Counted from the first letter of the stretch, positions 30,936 through 40,395 are shown. The stretch is 64,000 bases of DNA from an uncultured Stenotrophomonas sp. (GCF_945952405.1 NZ_CAMFIA010000005.1:1-64000); one strand, 5' to 3'. The notes: a model not told the origin generated them from the letters alone. A program made the numbers and translations.

Positions 30936-31562
30936 ATGCGTCTGATCCACACTTCGCTGTTCGCAGCCATTGCCGCACTGGGCCTGGCGGCCTGCAACCA
31001 GCAGCCTGCCGCGCCGCAGGCGGAAACCCCGCCGGCGGCCCCGGCCGACGGCGCCACCCCGGCACCGGCGGCGACCCCCGCTCCGGCTGCGGCCGCGGCC
31101 GCCGATGCCTCGGCCAGCGCCGAGCTGGCACCGACCCAGGGCAACCAGGCCAAGGGCAGCGTCACCTTCAAGGTGGTTGACGGCAAGGTCCACGTGACCG
31201 GGCAGATCAGTGGCCTGAAGCCGGGCAGCGAGCATGGCTTCCACATCCACGAGAAGGGTGACTGCAGCGCGCCGGACGGCATGAGTGCCGGTGGCCACTT
31301 CAACCCGGGCCACCAGGATCATGGCAATGTCGCCACCGATCCGCACCACGGCGGCGACATGCCCAACATCAAGGCCGACGACAAGGGCGTGGCCACCATC
31401 GATGGCCCGGTGTCGAGCAACGTCAACATCGGCAAGGGCGATGATTTCGACATCATCGGCCGCGGCCTGATCGTCCACGCCGATGCGGACGACTACAAGA
31501 CCCAGCCGACCGGCAACGCAGGCGCGCGCCTGGCCTGCGCGGTGATCAAGAAGGCCCCGTAA
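30936..31562 (+). CDS. sodC: Cu,Zn superoxide dismutase lipoprotein (second copy)
   Basis: 208 residues with lipobox GLAAC (Cys20) and a longer Ala/Pro-rich tether (about 25-60) than its neighbour, which may hold the enzyme further from the membrane. Conserved metal segments: GFHIHEKGDC, GHFNPGHQDHG, PHHGGDMPN, IVHADADDY; disulfide partner in RLACAV. This copy is closer to the SodC consensus than the first one. GGAGAG precedes the ATG. A strong terminator follows. Confidence 0.96.
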   Translation: MRLIHTSLFAAIAALGLAACNQQPAAPQAETPPAAPADGATPAPAATPAPAAAAAADASASAELAPTQGNQAKGSVTFKVVDGKVHVTGQISGLKPGSEHGFHIHEKGDCSAPDGMSAGGHFNPGHQDHGNVATDPHHGGDMPNIKADDKGVATIDGPVSSNVNIGKGDDFDIIGRGLIVHADADDYKTQPTGNAGARLACAVIKKAP

Positions 31563-31583
31563 CAGCGGTCCTGCTGGAAATGG

Positions 31584-31614
31584 AAAACGCCGGCGCAAGC
31601 CGGCGTTTTTCTTG
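31584..31614 (+). terminator. Rho-independent terminator of the sodC pair
   Basis: Stem AAAACGCCGGC / GCCGGCGTTTT with loop GCAA, followed by T residues. Confidence 0.93.
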
Positions 31615-31618
31615 ATCG

Positions 31619-31680
31619 GTAGTGCCGGCCGCTGGCCGGCAATCGAAGATCCGGAGGGTGCCGGCCAGCGGCCGGCACTG
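31619..31680. repeat. SMAG-type REP pair (inverted)
   Basis: GTAGTGCCGGCCGCTGGCCGGC followed in inverse orientation by TGCCGGCCAGCGGCCGGCACT: two head-to-head REP hairpins of the GTAG class described for Stenotrophomonas maltophilia. Confidence 0.85.
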
Positions 31681-31684
31681 CCTC

Positions 31685-32572
31685 TCAGCGTGCCAGCAGT
31701 TCGCGCGCGTCCTGCCCGGCCTCGCAGTGCACGAACAGCACCGGCACGCCGTGCGCTTCCAGCACGGCGGCCATCTGCCGCTGGCGCATCAGGAACTGCT
31801 CGTAGATGCCCTTGAGGCGGTCGCAGTCGTTCTTGCCGTGGTTGTAGTGCGCGCACCAGCCCGCCGGGTCGAACAGCGCCATGCGCGCCTCGCCGTGGGT
31901 GTAGCGCAGCAGCGGCTCGGGCGCGGCGTTGAGCCACTCGTCGTCGCCCGGGGCCATGATCGCGGTTTCGATCAGCGGCCACAGCGCGGCCAGGCCCTGG
32001 TTGTCGTACTGCATCGACATCATCGCGGCCAGGTCGTTCACGGTGAAATAGCGCGCGTGCTCGATGCGGGCACCGAAGGTGTTCTGCGCCATCAGTGCGG
32101 TGTCGGCATGCGCCATACCGTTGGCCAGCAGGGTTTCTTCCAGTGCATGGGCGACTGCATGGGTGGTGGCCACGTCGCTGCCGGTCAGCAGGAACGGCAC
32201 CACGCGCAGGCCACCGCCGACCAGGCTGGCATCGGCCTGGAACGGCAGCGGCACGTCACCGTCGGCATCGGTGCCGAAGGCCAGCATGCGCGGCCCCTGG
32301 TTGCGGCCCGGTGCGCGCATCTGCAGTTCTTCCAGGCGGCGGTGGATCGGCCAGCCCGGGCGCAGCACTTCGGCCGGGTCGAAATGGGCGGCGGCGAACA
32401 CCAGGTCCAGCTCGGCCACCTGCGGCACCAGCTTGGCCAGGTCACGGCCGACGCGTTCGGCCAGTTCACCGGCCTGATCGGCGCTGAGCACCGCCTGGCG
32501 GGGGATTTCGCCGCCGGCCAGTTCCAGGGCCAGCACGCCAAGGGCATTCATCGCGGGGTCGGGTTTGCTCAT
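31685..32572 (-). CDS. Conserved hypothetical protein, 295 aa
   Basis: Soluble-looking protein without signal peptide. I do not recognise a characterised family. Notable segments: QNTFGARIEHARYFTVNDLAA, MMSMQYDNQGLAALWPLIE, HYNHGKNDCDRLKGIYEQFL and VLFVHCEAGQDARELLAR. The last resembles the end of a Rossmann-like domain. The start at 32572 is taken as the first ATG; MNALGVL seven codons later is an alternative. Divergent from the thiolase gene (108 bases between), so the two may share a control region. Confidence 0.8.
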   Translation of the reverse strand: MSKPDPAMNALGVLALELAGGEIPRQAVLSADQAGELAERVGRDLAKLVPQVAELDLVFAAAHFDPAEVLRPGWPIHRRLEELQMRAPGRNQGPRMLAFGTDADGDVPLPFQADASLVGGGLRVVPFLLTGSDVATTHAVAHALEETLLANGMAHADTALMAQNTFGARIEHARYFTVNDLAAMMSMQYDNQGLAALWPLIETAIMAPGDDEWLNAAPEPLLRYTHGEARMALFDPAGWCAHYNHGKNDCDRLKGIYEQFLMRQRQMAAVLEAHGVPVLFVHCEAGQDARELLAR

Positions 32573-32680
32573 GATTCCACGGTTGGCCCATCACAGGGCG
32601 GCAGCTACACTTGGCCCCATTATGCCTGCTCCGTAGTGCAGGCCATGTTGCAGACACCCTCATCCATGCCAGGTATCTCC

Positions 32681-33961
32681 ATGCCCAACGCTCGTCCCGT
32701 CGCCATCCTCGGTGGCGTCCGCATTCCGTTCTGCCGCCAGAACACCGCGTATTCGGATGTCGGCAACCTCGGCATGTCGGTCCGTACGCTGGGCGCGCTG
32801 GTCGAACGTTTCGGCCTGCACGGCCAGCAGCTGGGTGAAGTGGCAATGGGTGCGGTGATCAAGCACTCCAGCGACTGGAACCTGGGTCGCGAGGCCACGC
32901 TGTCCTCCGGCCTGTCGCCGCTGACCCCGGGCATCACCCTGCAGCGCGCCTGTGGGACCTCGCTGGACAGCATCATCACCGTCGCCAACAAGATCGCGCT
33001 GGGCCAGATCGAATCGGGCATCGGTGGCGGCTCGGACACCACCTCCGACGTGCCGATCGTCTACGGCAAGAAGCTGCGCGCGCGTCTGTTGGCCGCCAAC
33101 CGCGCCAAGAGCACCGGCGACAAGATCCGTGCGCTGACCTCGGGCTTCAAGTTCTCCGAGCTCAAGCCCGAGTTCCCGGGCGTGGCCGAGCCGCGCACCG
33201 GCAAGAGCATGGGCGACCACTGCGAGGACATGGCCAAGGAGTGGAACATCTCGCGCGATTCGCAGGATGCGTGGGCGGTGTCGTCGCACAAGAAGCTGGC
33301 CGCCGCCTACGAGCGCGGTTTCTTCAACGACCTGATCGCCCCGTTCCGTGGCGTCGAGCGTGACAACATCCTGCGCCCGGATACCTCGCTGGAGAAGCTG
33401 GCGACGTTGAAGCCGGCCTTCGACAAGGTGTCTGGCCGCGGCACGCTGACCGCCGCCAACTCCACCCCGCTGACCGACGGCGCCGCGGCGGTGTTGCTGG
33501 CCAGTGAAGAGTGGGCGCGCGCGCATGGCCACGAACCGCAGGCCTACCTGCGCGACGCGCATGTCTCCGCGGTGGACTTCGTGCATGGCGAAGGCCTGCT
33601 GATGGCGCCGACCGTGGCCGTGCCGGAGATGCTCAAGCGCAACGGACTGACCCTGCAGGACTTCGACATCTACGAGATCCATGAAGCCTTCGCCGCGCAG
33701 GTGCTGTGCACGCTGCGCGCCTGGGAGAGCGAGGACTACTGCCGCAACCGGCTGGGCCTGGATGCACCGCTGGGCCGCATCGACCCTGACAAGATCAACC
33801 TGCTGGGCTCGTCGCTGGCCACCGGCCACCCGTTCGCCGCCACCGGCGCACGCGTGATCGCCACCGCGGCCAAGCAGCTGGCCGAACGTGGCGGTGGCCG
33901 CGCGCTGGTGTCGATCTGCACCGCCGGCGGCATGGGCGTGGTGGCCATCGTCGAGCGCTGA
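32681..33961 (+). CDS. Acetyl-CoA C-acyltransferase (thiolase), FadI-like
   Basis: 426-residue thiolase, which cleaves 3-ketoacyl-CoA in beta-oxidation or condenses acetyl-CoA. Active-site segments: QRACGTSLDS with nucleophile Cys91, AANSTPLTDGAAAV, HEAFAAQ, GHPFAATGAR and CTAGGMG with the second Cys. The length and the GHPFAATGAR form are closer to FadI than to PhaA-type enzymes. The ATG at 32681 (MPNARPVAIL) has CAGG seven bases upstream; in-frame ATGs at 32666 and 32645 are possible. The frame is open for more than 1 kb upstream through the opposite gene; that is an artefact. Confidence 0.93.
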   Translation: MPNARPVAILGGVRIPFCRQNTAYSDVGNLGMSVRTLGALVERFGLHGQQLGEVAMGAVIKHSSDWNLGREATLSSGLSPLTPGITLQRACGTSLDSIITVANKIALGQIESGIGGGSDTTSDVPIVYGKKLRARLLAANRAKSTGDKIRALTSGFKFSELKPEFPGVAEPRTGKSMGDHCEDMAKEWNISRDSQDAWAVSSHKKLAAAYERGFFNDLIAPFRGVERDNILRPDTSLEKLATLKPAFDKVSGRGTLTAANSTPLTDGAAAVLLASEEWARAHGHEPQAYLRDAHVSAVDFVHGEGLLMAPTVAVPEMLKRNGLTLQDFDIYEIHEAFAAQVLCTLRAWESEDYCRNRLGLDAPLGRIDPDKINLLGSSLATGHPFAATGARVIATAAKQLAERGGGRALVSICTAGGMGVVAIVER

Positions 33962-33986
33962 TTGCGGCGGCGCGTCTCCAGATGAG

Positions 33987-34015
33987 AACGCCGCCCATCG
34001 GGCGGCGTTTTTTCC
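33987..34015 (+). terminator. Rho-independent terminator of the thiolase gene
   Basis: AACGCCGCCC / GGGCGGCGTT stem, loop ATC, then six T residues within TTTTTTCC. Confidence 0.93.
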
Positions 34016-34039
34016 TGCTTCGCTGGGGGGGGTGTGGAC

Positions 34040-34101
34040 CACATCCACGCGTGGCGTGGATCTACCTTTCCCCAGGTGGGTGCCGACCGTGGGTCGGCAC
34101 A
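34040..34101. repeat. SMAG-like REP elements
   Basis: A reverse GTAG-type hairpin (CCACGCGTGGCGTGGATCTAC) is followed by a second hairpin unit, GTGCCGACCGTGGGTCGGCAC. Both lie between the convergent thiolase and hemY genes. Confidence 0.75.
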
Positions 34102-34103
34102 CA

Positions 34104-35372
34104 TCAGCGCTCTTTGTTGGCGTCATACACCGGTGGCTGCAGCGCGATCGGCTGCTCCTCCAGCGTGGTACGCAGCGCTGCCTCGCTGCTGCGCACCAGC
34201 TCCACGCTGTCTTCGCCACGCTGCAGGCGCAGTGCATTGGCCAGGCACTGCGCGGCCAGCGCGTGCTCGCCACGCTGCGCGAACAGTTCGCCCAGTGCTT
34301 CCCAGGCCGGTGCACCGGCACCGGCGGCAATGGCCTCGTGCAGGAAGCCATCGGCGGCCTCCCACTGCTGCTGTGCCAGGGCGACGCGGCCCTGCGCCAG
34401 GCGCAGCGCGGCCGAGCCGTCATGCACGTTGCGCCAGCGCTGCAGGTTGGCCTGGCGGGTGGCCAGGCGTTCGGCCGGCAGGCGGCCATACAGCGCCACC
34501 AGTTCGTCGTCCCAGCGCTGGTCCAGCGCCTGTTCCAGTGCCAGCAGCGCCGGCTCATCCCAGTTCAACGCCACCGCCCGGCTGGCATAGGCCGCGACCA
34601 CGTCCGGCGTCGGCCGCAGTGCCTTCGGGGTGGCCTCCCATTGCGCGGCCAGCGCATTGACGTCGGCCGCTTCCAGCAGGGCCTGCGCGGCCAGGCGTGC
34701 TTCCAGTTCGCTGTTCGATTCGGCCGGCAGCACCTTGGTCTGGCGCAGTGCACCCAGCTGGCCATAGGCCTCGTGGGCGCGCCCGGCGCGGGCCAGCGCT
34801 TCGGTGCGCAGCCACAGGCCGCGTGGCGGCAGCGGCTGGATGGTGGCCACGTCCAGTGTGTTGATCGCGTCCACCGGCAGGTCGCGCGCCAGCAGCTGTT
34901 CGGCGCGCAGCAGCGCGTGCAGGGTGGCATCGCTCTCGCCCAGGCGCTGCAGCAGTGCTTCGCCAGCGGCGCTGTCGGCACGGGCCTGCGCGCTGCGCAC
35001 GGCGTTGGCCAGCGCCACCGCGCTCACTTCCGGGTCCTTGGCGGCGCCGTCCAGCAGCTTCTCCGCGCGCTGCCACTGGCCGTGCTCATACGCCTGCAGG
35101 CCATCGATCAGGCGCACCCGGCCCTGCTTGCGGCGGTAGCGGCCCCAGGCGCGGAACGGTGCGGCGATCAGGCTCCACAGCAGCCACAGCACCAGCACCG
35201 CGATCACCGTCAGCAGCGCCACCTTGGGCAGATTGCTGTGGTAGTCGTAGCCACCGTAGCGCAGGGTCACTTCGCCGAAACGGTTGAGGTCATCGGCGCC
35301 GAGCCATTGCGCGGCGACCACGCCGATGGCCACGGCCAGCAACAGCACGACCAGGGATTGCAGGGGTTTCAT
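34104..35372 (-). CDS. hemY: HemY family protein
   Basis: 422 residues: two N-terminal membrane spans (about 5-25 and 48-70), then a TPR-like helical region rich in Ala/Leu/Gln. This is the proteobacterial HemY of the hemCDXY cluster (not protoporphyrinogen oxidase); it is thought to act in late haem synthesis or as an assembly factor, with no proven reaction. Six bases behind hemX on the same strand, so one operon with hemD-hemX. Confidence 0.93.
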   Translation of the reverse strand: MKPLQSLVVLLLAVAIGVVAAQWLGADDLNRFGEVTLRYGGYDYHSNLPKVALLTVIAVLVLWLLWSLIAAPFRAWGRYRRKQGRVRLIDGLQAYEHGQWQRAEKLLDGAAKDPEVSAVALANAVRSAQARADSAAGEALLQRLGESDATLHALLRAEQLLARDLPVDAINTLDVATIQPLPPRGLWLRTEALARAGRAHEAYGQLGALRQTKVLPAESNSELEARLAAQALLEAADVNALAAQWEATPKALRPTPDVVAAYASRAVALNWDEPALLALEQALDQRWDDELVALYGRLPAERLATRQANLQRWRNVHDGSAALRLAQGRVALAQQQWEAADGFLHEAIAAGAGAPAWEALGELFAQRGEHALAAQCLANALRLQRGEDSVELVRSSEAALRTTLEEQPIALQPPVYDANKER

Positions 35373-35378
35373 GCGGGG

Positions 35379-36356
35379 TTACCTCCGGTCGGTCTGGGTG
35401 CGCAGTTGCTGCAGGGTGCTGCCAAGAACGCTGTTGCTGGCCTGCAGCGGAAGTTCGCGCAAGGCCTTCAGTTCAACACGTTGCGCGCGCAGGGCCGGTG
35501 AATCCGGCCAGCGCCGCTGCGCCCAGTGTTCCACGCGCTCCAGCGCGGTATCACGGCTGCTGCGGTCACCGCGCTCGATCGCCGCGCGCGCCAGGGTCAG
35601 CTCCAGCTGCAGCGCATCGTCGGCATTGCGCCGTTCGGCAGCGGTCAGCGGGCCGTTCTGGCGGCTCGGGGTGATGTCCACGAACGGTGCCAGGGTGGCT
35701 TGCCACCACGGTTTGGCGGAGGTGGTGGCGGTGCTGCCGGCAACCTGCGAGGGCAGGCCCTGCAATGCCTTGGCCAGCGCATCCAGGCGCTGCAGCGACT
35801 GCACGCGCGGGCCGGCGCCGAGTGCATCCAGCGCATCGCGTTCCTGCACCAGCGCCTGGCGCAGGTTCAGGCCGTCGCTGTCGGGCAGATCGGCCAGCGC
35901 GGTGGCGGCCTGGGCGTACAGGCGGCGCGCGCCTTCCACGTCGTCGGCGTAATTGAGTCGTTGCGCGGCCTGGGTCAGCAGCAGTTCGGCCTCGTCGCGC
36001 TGCACGGCCTGGCGGCCCTGGTTGGCGCTGTCGGCCAGCTTGGCCAGGTTCTCTTCCAGCAACGCACTGCGCTGGGAAAGGCCCAGCATCTCGTCGCGCA
36101 GCACGCGGTTGGTGGTGGCCGCATCCTGCAGGCGCTGGCTGGTGGCGCGCTGGTCACGACGCAGCGCATCCAGCGTGGCTTCCAGGCCCTGCAGCTGCAC
36201 GGCGGTGGTCTGTGCCTGTGCTTCCTGCTCGTTCTGTTGCTGCTGCCAGACATGCCAGCCGGCATAGCCCCCCGCGCCAAGCACGACCACCCCGGCCAGC
36301 GGCAGCAGCCAGCGCACGGGACGACGGGGCGGGGAAACAGGCGGAGTGTCGTTCAT
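35379..36356 (-). CDS. hemX: HemX family membrane protein
   Basis: 325 residues with one N-terminal membrane helix (about 16-35) after a Pro/Arg-rich cytoplasmic tail, then a long coiled-coil (Gln/Glu/Ala-rich, about 38-105) and a helical periplasmic domain. Labelled in many genomes as a uroporphyrin-III C-methyltransferase, but it lacks methyltransferase motifs. Sits between hemD and hemY; role in haem synthesis is inferred from this conserved context. Confidence 0.92.
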   Translation of the reverse strand: MNDTPPVSPPRRPVRWLLPLAGVVVLGAGGYAGWHVWQQQQNEQEAQAQTTAVQLQGLEATLDALRRDQRATSQRLQDAATTNRVLRDEMLGLSQRSALLEENLAKLADSANQGRQAVQRDEAELLLTQAAQRLNYADDVEGARRLYAQAATALADLPDSDGLNLRQALVQERDALDALGAGPRVQSLQRLDALAKALQGLPSQVAGSTATTSAKPWWQATLAPFVDITPSRQNGPLTAAERRNADDALQLELTLARAAIERGDRSSRDTALERVEHWAQRRWPDSPALRAQRVELKALRELPLQASNSVLGSTLQQLRTQTDRR

Positions 36357-36460
36357 CGGGCTTCCTTGTCGGCAACGTCGCCGGTCGGGGGCCGGCAGGC
36401 CGCGTTGTGCACAGCATCACTGTTGCCGACGACAGCGGCAAGCGTGATCCACGTCCCTGT

Positions 36461-37270
36461 TCAGGTCGCTGCCGGGGCGGTGAGCGTGGCGTGTGCAGCG
36501 GCCACCAGCTGCGCGCCGGTGGGGCCGGCCGCGCGCACGATGCGCTGCAGGCCGAGGGCGCGCGCCTGTTCGCCGAGCCGATCACTGGCCACCACGGCGA
36601 TCGCGTGTTCCTGCATGCGCTGCTGCAAGGCGGGCGACAGCTGCTGCCAGACATGCTGCAGCGCTTCGCTACTGCTGATCGCCAGCAGCCACGGATAGGC
36701 TGAATGCGCCAAGCGCGCACGCGCACGCGGCGGCAGTCGCAGCAGGCGACGCTGATAGACATCGGCGCGCTCGATGGTGGCGCCGGCGGCCTGCAGCTGC
36801 GCGGCAATCAGGCCGCGGCCCCCGGGCGCGGTCACCAGCCCGATGCGCAGGCCCTGTACGCCGGCCAGCACCGGTAACGCCAGCAAGCCTTCGCTGTCCA
36901 TCCGCTGCGGCGCGTGGACCTCGCCGATGCCCTGCGCCTGCAGTGCACGCGCGGTGCCTTCGCCCACGGTCAGCCAGGGGCTGCGTTGCGCCTCGGCCAG
37001 GGGCAGCAGCGCCGCCGCCGCGGTCACCGCGGCCGGACTGGTGAACACCACCCGATCGCAGTTCAGCGCGCGTTGCAGCTGGCGCACCACGGGCGTGCCG
37101 TGCAGGCGCTGCAGGCGCCAGGGTGACAGCGCCAGCACATGCCCGCCCAGCCCAGCAACGGCGCGGCGTAGCGCCGAATGCTGGCCCTGCGGGCGCAGTG
37201 AAAGCAGGGTCCAGCCCGCTTCGGAAGCGGCGGCGCCAGTGGGTATCGTATGGTCGGCCATTGCCTGCAT
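36461..37270 (-). CDS. hemD: Uroporphyrinogen-III synthase
   Basis: 269 residues. HemD closes and inverts ring D of hydroxymethylbilane to uroporphyrinogen III. The family is poorly conserved, but typical segments are seen: CDRVVFTSPAAV, WLTVGEGTARAL, GLVTAPGGRGLI, ADVYQRRLL and an AISSSEAL segment. The ATG at 37270 has AAGGG eight bases upstream and is preferred to the ATG at 37261. About 100 bases separate it from hemX. hemC is not within this stretch. Confidence 0.93.
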   Translation of the reverse strand: MQAMADHTIPTGAAASEAGWTLLSLRPQGQHSALRRAVAGLGGHVLALSPWRLQRLHGTPVVRQLQRALNCDRVVFTSPAAVTAAAALLPLAEAQRSPWLTVGEGTARALQAQGIGEVHAPQRMDSEGLLALPVLAGVQGLRIGLVTAPGGRGLIAAQLQAAGATIERADVYQRRLLRLPPRARARLAHSAYPWLLAISSSEALQHVWQQLSPALQQRMQEHAIAVVASDRLGEQARALGLQRIVRAAGPTGAQLVAAAHATLTAPAAT

Positions 37271-37305
37271 TATGCGGGCCCTTCGTTGTCGTGGTCGCTG
37301 CTCCG

Positions 37306-37773
37306 ATGTCCGTTGATGCTCTGACTTCCTCGTTGGCCGCCCTGCAGGACGTGCTGGACTGCATGCCGGCGGTCCGCGCCATGCAGATCCAGCTCGACGG
37401 CTATGCCGATGGCGTGCTGCGCATCACCGCGCCGCTGGCCGCCAACGTCAATGACAAGGGCAACGCCTTCGGCGGCAGCCTGGCCTCGGTGCTGACCCTG
37501 TCCGGCTGGGCACTGGTCAGCCTGCGCCTGCGCCTGGCCGGCCACGATGCCGAGGTCTACGTGGCCGACAGCAACCTGCGCTACCTGGCGCCGGTCTATG
37601 AAGACCTGCATGCGCATGCCCAGGCGGCCGAAGCCAGCGGCTGGGACGCCTTCCTGAACACCTTCCGCCAGCGCCGCAAGGCGCGCATCAGCATCATCGC
37701 CACCCAGCCGGGTGCCGACGGCCGCCCGGCGGCCGAATTCAGCGGTCGCTTCGTTGCCTTCGCCAAAGGGTAG
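37306..37773 (+). CDS. Hotdog-fold thioesterase domain protein (YiiD C-terminal type)
   Basis: 155 residues resembling the putative thioesterase domain of YiiD_C proteins. Typical features: NDKGNAFGGSLASVLTLSGWALV (substrate-site helix) and a beta-rich second half (EVYVADSNLRYLAPV). Presumably acts on an acyl-CoA or acyl-carrier thioester; substrate unknown. Divergent from hemD with 35 bases between starts, so the promoters must overlap. The open frame extends 61 codons upstream into hemD and is ignored. Confidence 0.85.
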   Translation: MSVDALTSSLAALQDVLDCMPAVRAMQIQLDGYADGVLRITAPLAANVNDKGNAFGGSLASVLTLSGWALVSLRLRLAGHDAEVYVADSNLRYLAPVYEDLHAHAQAAEASGWDAFLNTFRQRRKARISIIATQPGADGRPAAEFSGRFVAFAKG

Positions 37774-37805
37774 GATGGCAGGCTGACGTTCTGGGGAACC
37801 CACCA

Positions 37806-38231
37806 ATGCGCCGCCTCATCCAGTTCCTGATCTGTTCCCTGCTGCTGGCCAGCGCCGTGGCCTCGGCCGACGAGCTGAGCCGCAAGCAGCGCAAGCTGCT
37901 GGAAGAGACCCAGGTCGCCTACGGGGCGACCATCCGCTGGGGCAGCATGGACGATGCCATCGGCTATCTCGACCCCAAGCTGCGCAAGGAAAAGCCGCCG
38001 ACCGAGTTCGAGCTCAACCGCTACGCGCAGCTGCGGGTGTCGTCCTACCGCGAGCGCAGCAGCGCCTCGCTGGACGGTGGCGAGGTCGAGCGCCGGGTCG
38101 AAATCGGGGTGATCAACCAGAACACCCAGGCCGAGCGCACCGTGGTCGTGGTCGAGCGCTGGCGCTGGGACGCGGAGGCCAAGCGCTGGTGGCAGACCGC
38201 CGGCCTGCCGGACCTGTGGAAGGGGCAGTGA
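37806..38231 (+). CDS. Conserved secreted protein, 141 aa
   Basis: Signal peptide (1-20, cut after SAVASA) and a ~120-residue mixed alpha/beta domain with a basic, Lys/Glu-rich middle (RKQRKLLEETQ) and a C-terminal beta segment (RTVVVVERWRWDAEAKRWWQT). Not recognised beyond being common in Xanthomonadaceae. No lipobox. 32 bases after the thioesterase gene, probably co-transcribed. Confidence 0.8.
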   Translation: MRRLIQFLICSLLLASAVASADELSRKQRKLLEETQVAYGATIRWGSMDDAIGYLDPKLRKEKPPTEFELNRYAQLRVSSYRERSSASLDGGEVERRVEIGVINQNTQAERTVVVVERWRWDAEAKRWWQTAGLPDLWKGQ

Positions 38232-38288
38232 CGGGCCGCGTCCGGCTTGTGCGACAATCGGCGCCCGCTTAATCGACCCGTGACCTGA

Positions 38289-38726
38289 GTGAATTACGAA
38301 GAGTTGCTGGCCTTTGCAGGCCGAAACCCGATGCTGTCCGCGGCCCTGGTCGGCCTGACCGTGGCCATCATCGTCACCGAAATCCGCCGCTTGTTCCGGG
38401 GCTTCAAGGGCATCAAGCCCGCCGAACTGACCCAGCTGATGAACGCGGGCGGCACGGTGGTGGTCGACCTGTCGGCCAGCGGTGACTTCGAGAAGGGCCA
38501 CATCGCCGGCAGCCGCAACGCCCAGGCCAGTGCCTTCGGCCCGGACAACAAGCTGGTGGCCAATGCCAAGCAGTCGCCGGTGGTGCTGGTGTGCCGCAGC
38601 GGCAACGCTTCGGAAACCGCCGCCAAGGCGCTGAAGAAGGCCGGCTTCGAGAAGGTTTACGTGCTCGACGGCGGCATTCCCGCCTGGCAGCAGGCCGAGC
38701 TGCCGCTGGTCAAGGGCCGCAACTGA
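38289..38726 (+). CDS. Membrane-anchored rhodanese-like protein
   Basis: 145 residues: an N-terminal membrane span (about 15-32) and a rhodanese domain (about 42-140) with active-site loop CRSGNAS, nucleophile Cys102. Such proteins move sulfane sulfur or act as thiol switches. GTG start at 38289. It precedes secB and gpsA, an arrangement common in gammaproteobacteria where yibN stands beside secB and gpsA; this is therefore a YibN-like protein. Confidence 0.93.
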   Translation: MNYEELLAFAGRNPMLSAALVGLTVAIIVTEIRRLFRGFKGIKPAELTQLMNAGGTVVVDLSASGDFEKGHIAGSRNAQASAFGPDNKLVANAKQSPVVLVCRSGNASETAAKALKKAGFEKVYVLDGGIPAWQQAELPLVKGRN

Positions 38727-38826
38727 TTGCCGCAGGTGGCGGGTCCGGCCTTGTATGGGCCTGATCCCGCCCCCATCGCAGTAATTCGACCATCGTTTTC
38801 ATTGCATTCACCTGGAGTTACTGGAA

Positions 38827-39345
38827 ATGTCCGAAGAGATCACCAACGGCGCCGCCGCGCCGGTCGATGCCGCCACCGGCCCTGCTTTCACCGTCGAGAA
38901 GATCTACGTCAAGGACGTCTCCTTCGAGTCGCCGAATGCTCCGACCATCTTCAACGACCAGGTGCAGCCGGAGCTGCAGCTGAACCTGAACCAGCAGGTG
39001 CAGCGCCTGGGCGAGAATGCCTTCGAAGTCGTGCTGGCGGTGACCCTGACCTGCCAGGCCGGTGAGCGCACCGCCTACGTGGCCGAAGTGAAGCAGGCCG
39101 GCGTGTTCGGCCTGGTCGGCCTGGACCCGCAGTCGATCGACGTGCTGCTCGGCACCCAGTGCCCGAACATCCTGTTCCCGTACGTGCGCCAGCTGATCAG
39201 CGACCTGATCCAGGCCGGCGGCTTCCCGCCGTTCTTCCTGCAGCCGATCAACTTCGAAGGCCTGTACGCAGAAACCCTGCGCCAGCGCCAGGAGCAGGGC
39301 GACGCACCGTCGCTGGCTGACTCCGAGCCGGCGGGCAACGCCTGA
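38827..39345 (+). CDS. secB: Protein-export chaperone SecB
   Basis: 172 residues. Tetrameric cytoplasmic chaperone that keeps preproteins unfolded and delivers them to SecA. Family marks: [19 protein letters not shown] near the N-terminus, [13 protein letters not shown], and the SecA-contact helix region [36 protein letters not shown] precedes the ATG. 20 bases before gpsA. Confidence 0.98.
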   Translation: MSEEITNGAAAPVDAATGPAFTVEKIYVKDVSFESPNAPTIFNDQVQPELQLNLNQQVQRLGENAFEVVLAVTLTCQAGERTAYVAEVKQAGVFGLVGLDPQSIDVLLGTQCPNILFPYVRQLISDLIQAGGFPPFFLQPINFEGLYAETLRQRQEQGDAPSLADSEPAGNA

Positions 39346-39365
39346 TTCCTGCTGCGACGTCACGG

Positions 39366-40391
39366 ATGAGCACTACCGCTGACAAGATCGCCGTGCTGGG
39401 CGCCGGTTCCTGGGGAACCGCGCTGGCCAGCCTGCTCGCACGGCACGGTCACCCGACCGTGCTGTGGGGGCGCGACGCTGCCGTGGTCGAAGCCATCGAC
39501 CAGCGCCACGAGAACCCGCGCTACCTGCCGGGCATCCCGCTGCCGGACAGCCTGCGTGCCACCACCGACCTCGCGTTGGCGGTGGAGGGCGCGGCCTGGA
39601 TCCTGGTGGTGACGCCGTCGCACGCGTTCGGTGAAACCGTGCGCGCGCTGGCGCCGCTGCGCCCGGCCGGTGCCGGCGTGGCCTGGGCCACCAAGGGTTT
39701 CGAGCCGGGTTCGGGCCGCTTCCTGCATGAAGTGGCACGCGAAGTGCTGGGCGAGGACGTACCGCTGGCCGTGGTCACCGGGCCGTCGTTCGCCAAGGAA
39801 GTGACCCAGGGCCTGCCGACCGCGATCACCGTGCATGGCGACGTGCCCGAGTTCGCACAGACGGTGGCCGAGGCGATGCACGGCCCGGCGTTCCGTGCCT
39901 ATACCGGCGACGACATGGTCGGTGCCGAGCTGGGCGGTGCGATGAAGAACGTGCTGGCAGTGGCGACCGGTGTGGCCGATGGCATGCAGCTGGGCCTCAA
40001 CGCTCGTGCCGGCCTGATTACCCGTGGCCTCAACGAGATGCTGCGCCTGGCTGCGGCGATCGGTGCCAAGCCGGAAACGCTGATGGGCCTGGCTGGCCTT
40101 GGCGACCTGGTGCTGACCTGCACCGGCGACCTGTCGCGCAACCGCCGCCTGGGCCTGGCCCTGGGCCGCGGCCAGACGCTGCAGGATGCCGTGCGCGAGA
40201 TCGGCCAGGTGGTCGAGTCGGTGCAGACCGCCGACGAAGTGATGCGACAGGCACGCCGGCATGGCATCGACCTGCCGATCTCCGACCGCGTGCGTGCCGT
40301 GCTGCACGGCGAGCAGACGCCGGAAGAAGGCCTGCGCGCGTTGCTGGCGCGCGAACAGAAACCGGAATATCCGGACACGCTGTTCAAGTGA
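39366..40391 (+). CDS. gpsA: Glycerol-3-phosphate dehydrogenase [NAD(P)+]
   Basis: 341 residues. Reduces dihydroxyacetone phosphate to sn-glycerol 3-phosphate for phospholipid synthesis. Rossmann motif GAGSWGTAL (12-20), [24 protein letters not shown] with the catalytic Lys, and [14 protein letters not shown]. Last gene of the rhodanese-secB-gpsA run; a strong terminator follows at once. Confidence 0.98.
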   Translation: MSTTADKIAVLGAGSWGTALASLLARHGHPTVLWGRDAAVVEAIDQRHENPRYLPGIPLPDSLRATTDLALAVEGAAWILVVTPSHAFGETVRALAPLRPAGAGVAWATKGFEPGSGRFLHEVAREVLGEDVPLAVVTGPSFAKEVTQGLPTAITVHGDVPEFAQTVAEAMHGPAFRAYTGDDMVGAELGGAMKNVLAVATGVADGMQLGLNARAGLITRGLNEMLRLAAAIGAKPETLMGLAGLGDLVLTCTGDLSRNRRLGLALGRGQTLQDAVREIGQVVESVQTADEVMRQARRHGIDLPISDRVRAVLHGEQTPEEGLRALLAREQKPEYPDTLFK

Positions 40392-40395
40392 ATCG

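Noticed and set aside
31622..32680. Upstream extension of the thiolase frame
   Set aside because: It covers the opposite conserved gene and SMAG repeats; family-like sequence and the ribosome site begin at 32681.
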